A stretch of 64,000 nucleotides of DNA, from positions 3,927,501 through 3,991,500 of the forward strand of contig NC_018010.1 of assembly GCF_000265405.1 (NCBI RefSeq), in the 5' to 3' direction. A program made the translations under genes and the position numbers. The notes under the pieces were generated by a model. The model was not told where the DNA came from, searched no databases, and saw only the letters and a list, made by a program, of their open reading frames with translations. The stretch is from Belliella baltica DSM 15883. GTDB lineage: Bacteria > Bacteroidota > Bacteroidia > Cytophagales > Cyclobacteriaceae. Position 1 is the first letter of the stretch; each line of letters starts with the position of its first letter. Positions 1 through 9,300 of this stretch are shown here, in pieces.

Positions 1-972
1 AAATATAATTTTTCGCTTTATAACATCATTAGAAGAGAATTTGTGGTAGAACCTGGAGGAAGGATATCATGGTTTGGTGACCCTTATGAAGGAATAATGG
101 ACATCAGAGCAACATATCAAGAGAGTGTTTCGCTTCAAAATTTACAAAATAACAGGACAACGGGTACAGAACTCGAAGACCCACAATTAAGAAGAAGGTG
201 GCCACTTAAAGTAATCATGGATTTGAATGGCAATCTTTTGAGTCCTGATATTGCTTTTGATTTTGACTTCACGGAGTTTCCAGAAGGGGCTCTTCAAACT
301 TACATATCTGCCTTTAGAAATAGAATTGCAAATGACGAACAAGAGAAAAATAGACAAGTCTTTTCTGTCATCATGATGCGGTCATTCTCGCCTGAAGGTC
401 AATTTAGTGGTGTAAGCAATATCGCAAGTTCCAACTTAAGTCAACTTCTATCTTCTCAGCTGAATAGCTTTATTTCTCAAGTTGATCAAAATTTAGAAGT
501 TGATATTGACCTAGCGACTTTGGATCAAAGTGCTTTAGAAACTTTTCAGTTGCGCGTGGCTTACACATTCTTAGATGGACGACTTCGAGTAACAAGAGAT
601 GGTGGATTTACAGATTTGCAAGGAAATGCTGACATCAATAGCATAGCTGGAGATTGGAATGCTGAGTACCTTATTACTCAGGATGGCCGCTATAGATTAC
701 GCATTTATAATAGAAACAATTTCAACACATTCACTTCCCTATCTCTATCTAGAAATGTGGCCACCTACGGCATTTCCCTATCCCAAAATCTTGCATTTAA
801 TTCATTCAAAGAACTGATAGAGCGAATTACAAACAAAAACAAAGAAAAACTGAGGATTAACGATACGGATGATTTTTTGAGATATCAATTTGAAGAAAAT
901 GAAAACTGGAAGCCAATTCCTCTTGACAACCTTGATTTGAGAATTAAAGAAGAGCAAAGACAAGATCAATAG
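1..972 (+). CDS. TamB-like translocation and assembly module protein, C-terminal part (5' end outside window)
   Basis: The reading frame is open from base 1 to the stop at 970-972, so this is the 3' end of a longer gene. A GTG at 43 is only an internal codon. The visible 320 or so residues begin with a segment of the type FVVEPGGRISWFGDPYEG, followed by a run of short beta-strand-like blocks. This is the pattern of the conserved C-terminal TamB domain (formerly DUF490) of inner-membrane-anchored proteins that help insert or supply lipid to the outer membrane. The last 60 residues are charged (a KNKEKLR segment, ending KEEQRQDQ) and look like a lineage-specific tail. The family call rests on these motifs; the N-terminal anchor cannot be seen. 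Confidence 0.75.
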   Translation, partial: KYNFSLYNIIRREFVVEPGGRISWFGDPYEGIMDIRATYQESVSLQNLQNNRTTGTELEDPQLRRRWPLKVIMDLNGNLLSPDIAFDFDFTEFPEGALQTYISAFRNRIANDEQEKNRQVFSVIMMRSFSPEGQFSGVSNIASSNLSQLLSSQLNSFISQVDQNLEVDIDLATLDQSALETFQLRVAYTFLDGRLRVTRDGGFTDLQGNADINSIAGDWNAEYLITQDGRYRLRIYNRNNFNTFTSLSLSRNVATYGISLSQNLAFNSFKELIERITNKNKEKLRINDTDDFLRYQFEENENWKPIPLDNLDLRIKEEQRQDQ

Positions 973-1051
973 CTTGGAAAATAAAATCAAAGCTTATAAT
1001 TCAAACAATTTTTGAGCTTGAGAATTAGATTGAAAGAACAATAAAAAGAAG

Positions 1052-2353
1052 ATGGAAAAGATTAGCATATTTTGGTTTAGAAGAGACCTCAGGTTAGAAG
1101 ACAATACAGGATTATTTTATGCATTTGAGCAGGAAGAGAACGTCTTGCCTCTTTTCATTTTTGACAAGAATATCTTGGACAAATTAGAAGATAAAAAAGA
1201 TAGGAGAGTGCAATTTATCTACGATCAGATTAGCAACATTTCTGAGCAACTGAAAGATTTTGAAAGCAGCATTCTAGTAAAATACGGCTACCCTTTGGAA
1301 GTTTTCCAATCTCTATTCAAAGAATATACAATTCAAAATATTTATACCAATAGAGACTACGAACCTTATGCTGAGGAAAGAGATCAATCCATAAAAGACT
1401 TAGCAAAGAAAAATAACTGCCAGTTTTTAGATTTTAAAGATCAAGTAATATTTGAGAAAGGTGAGATTCTCAATGGAAGTGGAGAGTTCTATAAGGTTTT
1501 CACCCCATACAGTCGTATTTGGCTAGACAAATTCAAGAAATCAAAGCTTTCTCCACTTTCCCTAGACGGAAGGAAGAGAAATTTCTTAAAAATAGATGCA
1601 CTTCCAATTCCAAGCTTAGTCGATATGGGATTTGAAAAAAGTAATCTTAAAATTCCTGCACTTGAAATCAATAAACCTTTGATCAAAAAATATGATCAAG
1701 TTAGAAATTTCCCTGCAATCAACGGTACCACAAGATTGGGAATCCACTTAAGGTTTGGTACAGTCAGCGTAAGAAAACTCGCTCTTGAAGCTGCCCAGCT
1801 AAATGATACGTACTTGAATGAATTGATTTGGAGAGAGTTTTATATGATGATTCTTGCACACAACCCACAGGTTACAGACAAAGCCTTCAAACCCCAGTAT
1901 GATCAGATTCCATGGAGAAACTCTGAAGAAGATTTTCAAAAGTGGTGTGATGGAAAAACAGGATATCCTATTGTAGATGCTGGCATGCGCGAACTGAACG
2001 CAACAGGATATATGCACAACAGAGTTAGAATGATTGTAGCAAGCTTTTTGACCAAACATCTTTTATTGGACTGGAAATGGGGTGAAGCTTATTTTGCAAA
2101 AAAGTTGTTAGATTTTGAGTTATCTTCGAATAATGGAGGCTGGCAATGGGCTGCTGGAACAGGAACGGATGCCCAGCCTTATTTTAGGGTTTTCAACCCA
2201 GAGTCTCAGACAGAGAAATTTGACAAAGAACTTAAATACATCAAAAAATGGGTTCCTGAATATGGAACCGACAAATACCCAAAGCCGATGGTAGAGCATA
2301 AATTTGCTAGAGAACGGGCTTTGGAAACATATAAATCAGCATTGAATTCATGA
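1052..2353 (+). CDS. phrB: Deoxyribodipyrimidine photolyase (cryptochrome/photolyase family)
   Basis: This is a 433-residue class I photolyase-type flavoprotein that would repair UV pyrimidine dimers in blue light. The N-terminal Rossmann antenna domain starts with IFWFRRDLRLEDNTGL. The C-terminal FAD-binding helical domain shows the hallmark blocks LIWREFYMMIL (about residues 257-267), GYPIVDAGMRELNATGYMHNR (about 305-325) and GGWQWAAGTGTDAQPYFR (about 363-380). Length and motif order match CPD photolyases; a (6-4) or cryptochrome role cannot be excluded by eye. Its stop overlaps the start of the next gene (ATGA at 2350-2353), which suggests co-transcription. Confidence 0.92.
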   Translation: MEKISIFWFRRDLRLEDNTGLFYAFEQEENVLPLFIFDKNILDKLEDKKDRRVQFIYDQISNISEQLKDFESSILVKYGYPLEVFQSLFKEYTIQNIYTNRDYEPYAEERDQSIKDLAKKNNCQFLDFKDQVIFEKGEILNGSGEFYKVFTPYSRIWLDKFKKSKLSPLSLDGRKRNFLKIDALPIPSLVDMGFEKSNLKIPALEINKPLIKKYDQVRNFPAINGTTRLGIHLRFGTVSVRKLALEAAQLNDTYLNELIWREFYMMILAHNPQVTDKAFKPQYDQIPWRNSEEDFQKWCDGKTGYPIVDAGMRELNATGYMHNRVRMIVASFLTKHLLLDWKWGEAYFAKKLLDFELSSNNGGWQWAAGTGTDAQPYFRVFNPESQTEKFDKELKYIKKWVPEYGTDKYPKPMVEHKFARERALETYKSALNS

Positions 2354-3303
2354 ACATAGGAGACAAAGTAAGATTGCTGCATGGCAATGAAGAAGGTGTA
2401 ATTACAAAAATATCAGCTGGCGGAAGGATTGAAATCGAAATCGAAGATGGATTTAGAATCCCTGCCTTGAAAAATGAAGTCGTTGTCATTTCTGCTTCAG
2501 AAAGACAGTATTTTGGTGATGGAGTAAAAGAAGAAAAAACCACAACTTTTTCACCAGGTTCATCAACTTCTGACCAAAAAGAAGGTGTGTTTTTGGCGTA
2601 TTTGCCTATTAATGACAAAGACCATAGCATTTACATTGTCAACTCAAGTGAAAGAAATTATCTCATGATGGTATCAGAAGTCTTTGGAGATAACAGTCAG
2701 ACTTTGGTTGCCGGAGAATTGCCATCAAAAGGAAATAAGAAAATTGGAGAAAAATCTATTTCAGACTTCGAGGATTGGCCAACGCTCCTTTGTCAATTTT
2801 TCCCAATTCATAAAAAGATCGAAAAAACACAAGCATCATTTGAAAGAAGGGTCAAGTTTAAGGCCACTTCATTTTTTAAAAGCAAATCAAAAGTACCCTT
2901 GCTAGAAAAAAACGGCTATTTATTCAAGCTTTCAGAAAACTCAAAAGATATTGATGTCAAGCTATTGAACGAAGAGCTTAAAAAAGACAGCTCTTATACC
3001 AATACAGCGAATTTCCCTAGACCTGAAAAAAGTATCGATCTCCATATTGAGAAATTGACAAAAGACTATCCTTTTATGAGCAATAGCGAAATGCTGAAAC
3101 TCCAAATGGAAACTTTTGAGAAAAATCTAAATTATGCCATCGCACATGGAATGGATGAGATCACTTTTATTCACGGTATTGGAAATGGGACATTGAAAAA
3201 AGAAATTCATAAGTATCTAAGCCAATTAGAAAATATTAAGTACTTTCAAGATACAGATAAAAGTCGCTTCGGTTATGGTGCAACTTTAGTTAGAATATCC
3301 TAA
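2350..3303 (+). CDS. DUF2027 and Smr domain-containing protein
   Basis: This 317-residue protein has an N-terminal small beta-barrel-like segment (MNIGDKVRLLHGNEEGVITK), a central DUF2027-type region, and a C-terminal Smr (MutS2-like) domain. The Smr domain starts near residue 230 with the DLHIEKL motif and carries HGIGNGTLKKEI near residue 275. Smr domains bind nucleic acid and often have endonuclease activity in MutS2 and ribosome-rescue proteins. The specific role of the stand-alone Bacteroidetes form is not established here. The start overlaps the photolyase stop by 4 nt, and the next gene starts 4 nt after the stop, so the three probably form one transcript. Confidence 0.85.
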   Translation: MNIGDKVRLLHGNEEGVITKISAGGRIEIEIEDGFRIPALKNEVVVISASERQYFGDGVKEEKTTTFSPGSSTSDQKEGVFLAYLPINDKDHSIYIVNSSERNYLMMVSEVFGDNSQTLVAGELPSKGNKKIGEKSISDFEDWPTLLCQFFPIHKKIEKTQASFERRVKFKATSFFKSKSKVPLLEKNGYLFKLSENSKDIDVKLLNEELKKDSSYTNTANFPRPEKSIDLHIEKLTKDYPFMSNSEMLKLQMETFEKNLNYAIAHGMDEITFIHGIGNGTLKKEIHKYLSQLENIKYFQDTDKSRFGYGATLVRIS

Positions 3304-3307
3304 ATCC

Positions 3308-4144
3308 ATGAAAGGTAAGATCTCTCCAATTTTCCGCTTATTTGATTCGCAATATGAAGAAGCAAAAAACGCTTTCCTTATTTTAGGCAGACAGTATAAA
3401 GGGAAAAAGGCAGTTGAATTAGAGCAAAAGTTAATTTTTTTAGAAATTTATGTTGACTTGATTTCCAAAATTCATTTTGAGGAAAGGAAATTAAAATTCG
3501 AAGTATTTAAGCCTTTCAAAGAGATCTTTAAGGGATTGAAGAAAACAAAACATTTGAAACTAGTTCTTGAAGAATTAAATAAAGTCAAGCTTAAAAATAA
3601 ACTCACTTACAATAGTTACGAAAAATTTCTGCTAGATGAAAAAAAGGATCACTACAATAAAATTTATGATTTGATTTTATCAACTCCTCTTGAAAAATGG
3701 GAAAAGTTCTATGAAAATGTCTATAAAAACAGCTTAGCATTGCAACCTTTAATGGTCAATACAGCAACGACTCAAATTATTAATGAAGAGCTAGAGTTTT
3801 TCAATTTAGAACATCAAACTAAACTCGACAACAAAGCCTTGAAGGACATTTATGAAGGACTTAGAGTTATCATCGCATTAGAAAATATCAGGATAGAGTC
3901 TGGACTAAATGCTATTTTCGTAGAAGAAGTGCACGAAAAAATGAAGGAATTGCAAACTTCCCTTTTATCATGGTATCAAAACCAACTTTTCACACAGCAT
4001 TTGGTTTATTTTTTTAGCGAAAAGGATGAAATATCAAAAAAATACAAAGATCTCCTTAAAGACCTAAAAGCTGATAAAAAAATATTTACCATGTCAGTTG
4101 AAAAACAATGCAAGAACCTTTTTAGCAAGATTCTTTGGGTATGA
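3308..4144 (+). CDS. Hypothetical protein, helical, lysine-rich
   Basis: I do not recognise this 278-residue protein. It is rich in Lys, Glu, Leu and Phe, has no signal peptide or membrane segment, and reads as mostly alpha-helical. It follows the Smr-domain gene by 4 nt and ends just before a terminator hairpin, so it is the last gene of the photolyase-Smr transcript. Codon use resembles its neighbours, so nothing suggests recent transfer. Confidence 0.7.
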   Translation: MKGKISPIFRLFDSQYEEAKNAFLILGRQYKGKKAVELEQKLIFLEIYVDLISKIHFEERKLKFEVFKPFKEIFKGLKKTKHLKLVLEELNKVKLKNKLTYNSYEKFLLDEKKDHYNKIYDLILSTPLEKWEKFYENVYKNSLALQPLMVNTATTQIINEELEFFNLEHQTKLDNKALKDIYEGLRVIIALENIRIESGLNAIFVEEVHEKMKELQTSLLSWYQNQLFTQHLVYFFSEKDEISKKYKDLLKDLKADKKIFTMSVEKQCKNLFSKILWV

Positions 4145-4197
4145 GAATTGACTTCTAATTTAATAAAGACAAGTCTTTGAGGAATACTTCAATTTAA

Positions 4198-4235
4198 AAA
4201 GGCCTAACTCGGTGATCGAACTAGGCCTTTGTCTT
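4198..4235. terminator. Bidirectional rho-independent terminator
   Basis: AAAGGCCTA (4198-4206) pairs with TAGGCCTTT (4222-4230) across a 15-nt loop. The minus-strand reading runs into TTTTTAAATT, and the plus-strand reading is followed by a weaker TTTGTCTTT tract. It lies between two convergent genes, the hypothetical gene ending at 4144 and the PLP enzyme gene ending at 4307. Confidence 0.75.
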
Positions 4236-4306
4236 TATCAATCTAAAACCATCTGATAGGTTTTTAGAAATCCTTTTCAATAGCTTGGCAATTGCAAAAT
4301 TAAAAC

Positions 4307-5470
4307 TTAGGAAATAATATCAAGTGCTTTTTTAAGATCTTCTTTCAGATCTTCTGCGTCTTCGATACCTACACTCAATCGAATCAAAGAATCTACTAAA
4401 CCTATTTTTTCTCTTTCTTCTTTTGGAATACTCGCATGGGTCATACTTGCAGGATGTCCACAAAGTGATTCCACTCCACCTAATGATTCGGCCAATGCGA
4501 AGAAATGTAAATTCTCAAGAATTTTTTTTGCATCTTCTATTTTATTTCCTTTCAAAGTAAATGATATCATTCCCCCAAAATCTCTCATTTGCTTTTTGGC
4601 AATTTGATGATTAGGATGATCTTCAAAACCTGGCCAATATACCTTTTCTACTTTTGGATGATTCTTCAAATATGCAGCTATTGTTTTGCCATTTTGACAA
4701 TGTCTTTCCATCCTTATGTGCAGGGTTTTAATACCTCTCAAAACCAGAAAACAATCCTGAGGACCTGGAGTAGCACCACATGCATTTTGAATAAATGCTA
4801 ATTGATCAGCCAAGTGATCATCATTAACAATTATTGCACCCATTACCACGTCAGAGTGCCCACCTAGATATTTGGTAACAGAATGCATCACTATATCGGC
4901 TCCCAGATCAAGTGGGTTTTGTAAGAATGGTGTTGCAAAAGTATTGTCCACTGCAAAAAGAACATGATGTTTTTTAGCCACAGTAGCTATACCGGCTACA
5001 TCAATGATGTTCATCATTGGATTGGTTGGCGTCTCTGCCCAAATCAACTTTGTTCGGTCGTTGACATATTTTTCAATGGATTCAGGATTTTCCATGGACA
5101 CAAAATGGAATTTGATTCCATATCGCTCAAATACTTTGGTAAAAATCCTGTATGATCCGCCATAAAGGTCATTTGTACTGATCACTTCATCACCTGGATT
5201 GAGTAATTTGATAATTGCATCTATAGCTCCAAGTCCTGAAGAAAAACATAATCCGTGCTTTCCATTTTCTAAAGCAGCAAGATTATTTTGAAGCGCTGTA
5301 CGTGTTGGGTTATGTGTTCTCGAATATTCGTAACCTTGATGATCTCCTGGAGAGCGCTGCACATAAGTCGAAGTTTGATAAATAGGAGTCATTATCGCTC
5401 CCGTAGAAGGATCCGGCTCTACGCCAGCGTGTATTGCTTTCGTTCCAAATTTCATAGATGTCGTTTTCAA
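4307..5470 (-). CDS. Trans-sulfuration PLP enzyme (cystathionine gamma-synthase / gamma-lyase type)
   Basis: This 387-residue Cys/Met-metabolism PLP-dependent enzyme would act in conversion between cysteine and homocysteine. Family hallmarks are GTKAIHAG at the N-terminus, [13 protein letters not shown], the [10 protein letters not shown] cofactor loop, [11 protein letters not shown], and the Schiff-base lysine in [11 protein letters not shown] (K200). The C-terminus has the ESLGGVESL and P.SMTH blocks. Synthase (metB) and lyase/beta-lyase members cannot be separated reliably by eye, so I leave the symbol blank. It is a single gene with a 170-nt upstream region holding a direct repeat. Confidence 0.88.
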   Translation of the reverse strand: MKTTSMKFGTKAIHAGVEPDPSTGAIMTPIYQTSTYVQRSPGDHQGYEYSRTHNPTRTALQNNLAALENGKHGLCFSSGLGAIDAIIKLLNPGDEVISTNDLYGGSYRIFTKVFERYGIKFHFVSMENPESIEKYVNDRTKLIWAETPTNPMMNIIDVAGIATVAKKHHVLFAVDNTFATPFLQNPLDLGADIVMHSVTKYLGGHSDVVMGAIIVNDDHLADQLAFIQNACGATPGPQDCFLVLRGIKTLHIRMERHCQNGKTIAAYLKNHPKVEKVYWPGFEDHPNHQIAKKQMRDFGGMISFTLKGNKIEDAKKILENLHFFALAESLGGVESLCGHPASMTHASIPKEEREKIGLVDSLIRLSVGIEDAEDLKEDLKKALDIIS

Positions 5471-5553
5471 AATATTTGCTCCAGATAAATTTTAAGGTAG
5501 TAAATTTTTAGCTATTTAGGGGTTGATTTTCATTGATACAACAAGAACTTAGC

Positions 5554-5592
5554 TTCAGAATTCCAAAATCAAGTTAGAAATTCAGAATTCCA
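5554..5592. repeat. 12-bp direct repeat upstream of the trans-sulfuration gene
   Basis: TTCAGAATTCCA occurs at 5554-5565 and again at 5581-5592, a 27-nt spacing. It lies 84-122 nt upstream of the start of the minus-strand trans-sulfuration gene and also just before the plus-strand VTT gene. Regularly spaced repeats in a divergent promoter region may be regulator sites, but this is inference. I saw no SAM riboswitch signature here. Confidence 0.4.
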
Positions 5593-5640
5593 TCTTTAGA
5601 TCAATCATAAATGCTTTCTTTGCATTATTATTGACCAAAG

Positions 5641-6339
5641 ATGGAAAAAAAGGAAGGTATATTCAAGAGAATCCAACTAATCGGAAAGAGTAATCCAGCG
5701 GTGGCCTTGGCGCTGATTTGGGTAAGTTTGATTCCTTCTATTTGTAGCTTGTTTTTAGTTCCTCTAGCAGTTAGCTATCTGTCGTTTTTGGAAGTGATTG
5801 ATTTCAGATCACTTTTCACTATTCTCGTCTTTGTTTGTACTGCAACATTTTTAATGGGCTTGGCTTTAATGCCTACAACGCTATTTGCCGCGCTATCGGG
5901 ATTCTTATTTGGATGGCAATCATTCATTTGGGTGGTGATCGGTTATACTTTGGCCACACTCCTAGGATATGCTTGGGGAAAGAAACTTGGCGGCAATAGT
6001 TTAGAAGTTATTCTTCAGCAATATCCAAAAGCTAGAGATTTGCTTCAAAAGAAAGAGGGCAAAATAGGTGAACTCATCTTCTTCGTACGCTTGAGTCCTA
6101 TAATTCCTTTTGCACTATCCAATTTACTTTTTGCTTTGATCAAAAGCGGCTGGAAAAAACTTGTCATATTTGGAACCTTGGGTATGTTACCTCGCACCAC
6201 CTTAGTTTTTTTCTCAGGCACCATAGCATCTAGCATTTATGCTGCTATTCAACAAGAAGGGATAAGTGGAAAAGGCTGGATATTTATCATTTTATTAGCT
6301 CTGAGTATTTTGGGGATTTGGAGATTTTTCAAAGAGTAA
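5641..6339 (+). CDS. TVP38/TMEM64 (VTT, DedA-like) family membrane protein
   Basis: This 232-residue integral membrane protein has about five or six hydrophobic segments. The conserved VTT/SNARE-associated core runs from the TLFAALSGFLFGW block (near residues 80-92) through GYTLATLLGYAWGKKLG to FFVRLSPIIPFALSNLLFA (near residues 147-165). Proteins of this superfamily act in lipid movement or membrane homeostasis. It is transcribed alone, divergently from the PLP enzyme gene, and stops 1 nt before the end of the convergent PorU-like gene. Confidence 0.82.
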   Translation: MEKKEGIFKRIQLIGKSNPAVALALIWVSLIPSICSLFLVPLAVSYLSFLEVIDFRSLFTILVFVCTATFLMGLALMPTTLFAALSGFLFGWQSFIWVVIGYTLATLLGYAWGKKLGGNSLEVILQQYPKARDLLQKKEGKIGELIFFVRLSPIIPFALSNLLFALIKSGWKKLVIFGTLGMLPRTTLVFFSGTIASSIYAAIQQEGISGKGWIFIILLALSILGIWRFFKE

Positions 6340-6340
6340 A

Positions 6341-9300
6341 TTACCTCAATAAATACATTTTCCCATATCCTTGTTTGAATCCTTTATCTCCAGCCGTGGC
6401 TCTAGGTTCTACGAATTGACCGTCTTTTCTGACAAGCACTCTATAAATGTAAACTCCATTTGCAAGCTGATCTCCGAATTCGTCTCTTCCATCCCAAGCG
6501 AAGTCAGAAATATTATTACCAATTCTAATTGGGCCAAGCTCATCTTGCAGAATCTCTCTCACTACTCTCCCTGTGACAGTCATTATCTGAATTTTGATTT
6601 GATCTGGAACTTCTGAACCTGTCACTGTAAACACAAATCTAGTACTGGTACTAAATGGATTTGGATAAGGATAGAAATTGGTAATTGTTGACTCATTGAT
6701 CACTTCAAAATTCACTTCATACGGTTTATCAACTCCCAATTCCTCTGTAGTTACCCTAAATGTGTACACACCATCTTCCAATGGACCTGGCAAAAGCTCA
6801 ATTCTAAAACTACTCTCTTCAGTTGCAGGTGACCATGAAATTTTTGGACTTGAGAAATTCATTCTTTCAAATAGACAGCCATCACATTCTTTTTTAAGAA
6901 AAAGCTCTAGACCAAGGGTATCTTTCTTGAGTAAGAGTGTTTTTTCATTTTTAAGCAAAGTATTGATCAAGACAGTTGGAGATACGATGTCACCGTCCAT
7001 AATATAAGTCCCATCAAAACTGACATCCAATATTGCATTCGTGTTGTCTGGAATCACATTAAAATAGTCTACTAGATCAATCAGGTTATTTCTAAAAGTC
7101 TGTTCCATGATGATCCTTGGATTTGCAAACACCTCTACTCCTACATTTCCACCTCTTCCAGCTGATAAGAATTCCAAATCAAATTCATGACTTTCTCCTG
7201 CCTTAAGTGCAGGAATTTTCATTTCAAAACGTTCAATTTTTCTTTGCGAAGTATTATTGAATGCCCACTGCACTGTAATTGAATCTAAATAATCATATTT
7301 AGAAACATTGAGAAACTCAAATTTCAAACTTGAATCTTCTCCTTCTTGCAGCGTCTTTTTCGGTTCTTTGCCCTTGAAGATCAATACTCCTTCAGGAACT
7401 CCAGTATAGTTTACTTGCCATTTGGCCAATTGTGCTGGAGCCGTTGCAGAATCATCATTCATAGCATAGCGTAAACGTAGATAAGGGAATTGTTCAGGAC
7501 TGATAAAATTCAAATCCAATTGACCATCTTGGACATTGTGAAAGAGCAGAGATTCTTCTCCATTTTCAGCAATCCCGATGACATCAAAATTTGTCAAATC
7601 TTCATCAATCCAATCTCTAAATTTCACTTCATTGAAGTGTCTTTTCCATTCTGAAGCCGGACCTATTCTAGGTGTGATGATACTGCCTGATGTGAAATAT
7701 CCTGTTACATCAGTTTCGAACTCGATGATTTGTTGATTAGGATCAGCATCCAAGCCAGTCTTTGCAACAATTTCTATAGCCTCTCCTGGACGCATTCCTT
7801 TCCTGCCATGAAGAATATATGGCTCTCCATTTTTGAGATTTCTAAGCGTGGCTTCATTGGCTCCTACTTCTTTCAATTTTGCAAAAACAAAATCTTGCCA
7901 TTGCTCATAATTCACATTACCCACCGAGAAAATCGTCACATAATCTCCTTCTGCTAAACCGTCTATATAATCTATTAAAATTCTTTGATTCGGATCTGCG
8001 AGCCAGGCATTTCTGATGCTTTGAATTACTTGTGGCACTCGTCCACAACTCCTGCCATCCAAAATATCAAAGCCAGGTATAGGAATAACCAAATATGGTG
8101 TCAAAGAACGCTGCTCAAAAGCTACCAAACCTAAAGAGCCATTTGGACAAAGTCTGCTATTGGCATTATTTACATTATCAATAATCTGAGGTACACCATC
8201 GAGGTAGAATTGGGTATTTCTAAATGTCAAGCTATCTGCCTCAATACCAAAAGTGAATACACCAAAATTCAATCTAGTATCCTCAAATTTCCATGTTCTC
8301 TGAGTTGGATCCACTTCAAGGTTCGACAAACTATTTCTTTCTAATTGTGGCATTACACGCTGTGTCCAGCCTTCAGGTCCATTCTGTATAAATGAAAAAC
8401 TCGATTCAATCCACTCGTCACTTTCACCTTGTCTCGGATTGAGAAACTTGGATCTCCAATAAAAAGTAAGCGAATCCTTCACTGCTATATTTTCAAATAA
8501 ATCAATCTGCCATCTTGAAATATTGGATGTAGTCACTCTCTTTTCTCTTCTCCTTGCTGAAGTAAAGTCAGAAGCTGTATCAAGTTGAATAATAAGCGTG
8601 CGCTCTTCTACAGACTTCCCTGGAATCTGCGTAATCAATTCTATATTCCTTTCATTTACCAATCCATAATTGTAAGGTAATAAATTGAGTGTTCCACTTA
8701 ATGGAATAAACTGAGTAGTCGTGATAGTATTATTGGCGTATGTTAACTCTTCGACTGTTCGAGATCGATTGACTTCGATGGTGAATAAATTATCTCCAAA
8801 AGCTTGAACCCCCGTGTTAGGAACAGTAAAATAAATGGTATCTCTTCTATAAACAGGAGGTAACATTTTTGAGTCATATTGGATATTTGTTCCATCAGGA
8901 AGTCGTCGAGTAACTCTAAAATCAATGGAATCGAAATCGACTCTTCCTAGATTTCTTAAAACTACAGCAAGCTGCAAAGAATCTGAAAGTGCATTAAAAG
9001 GTTCATTATCAAAACTACCAAGCGTAACTTCTTCTGTATTCAAAGAATAATCAGCTCTGTTGGCAGGAAATAAACGAATAGCTGGATCTCCCAACATGAC
9101 CAATTGCTCTGCATGGGCACGGTTGACTTCAGAAGTTCCGTATCGTAAATAAAAGAATTTTTCTGTTTCTCTTCTGATCGTACCAATAGGTTGATGAATC
9201 ATAGAAGAATCTGAAAAAGCTTTGGCATAAAAAGACTCACTGTACCTTCTTAAATAAATATCTACCCCAATATTAGCATGAGCCATAAAGTTCGTACTCC

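Noticed and set aside
5471..5640. SAM or other sulfur riboswitch before the trans-sulfuration gene
   Set aside because: No conserved stem or core motif could be seen; only a direct repeat is present.
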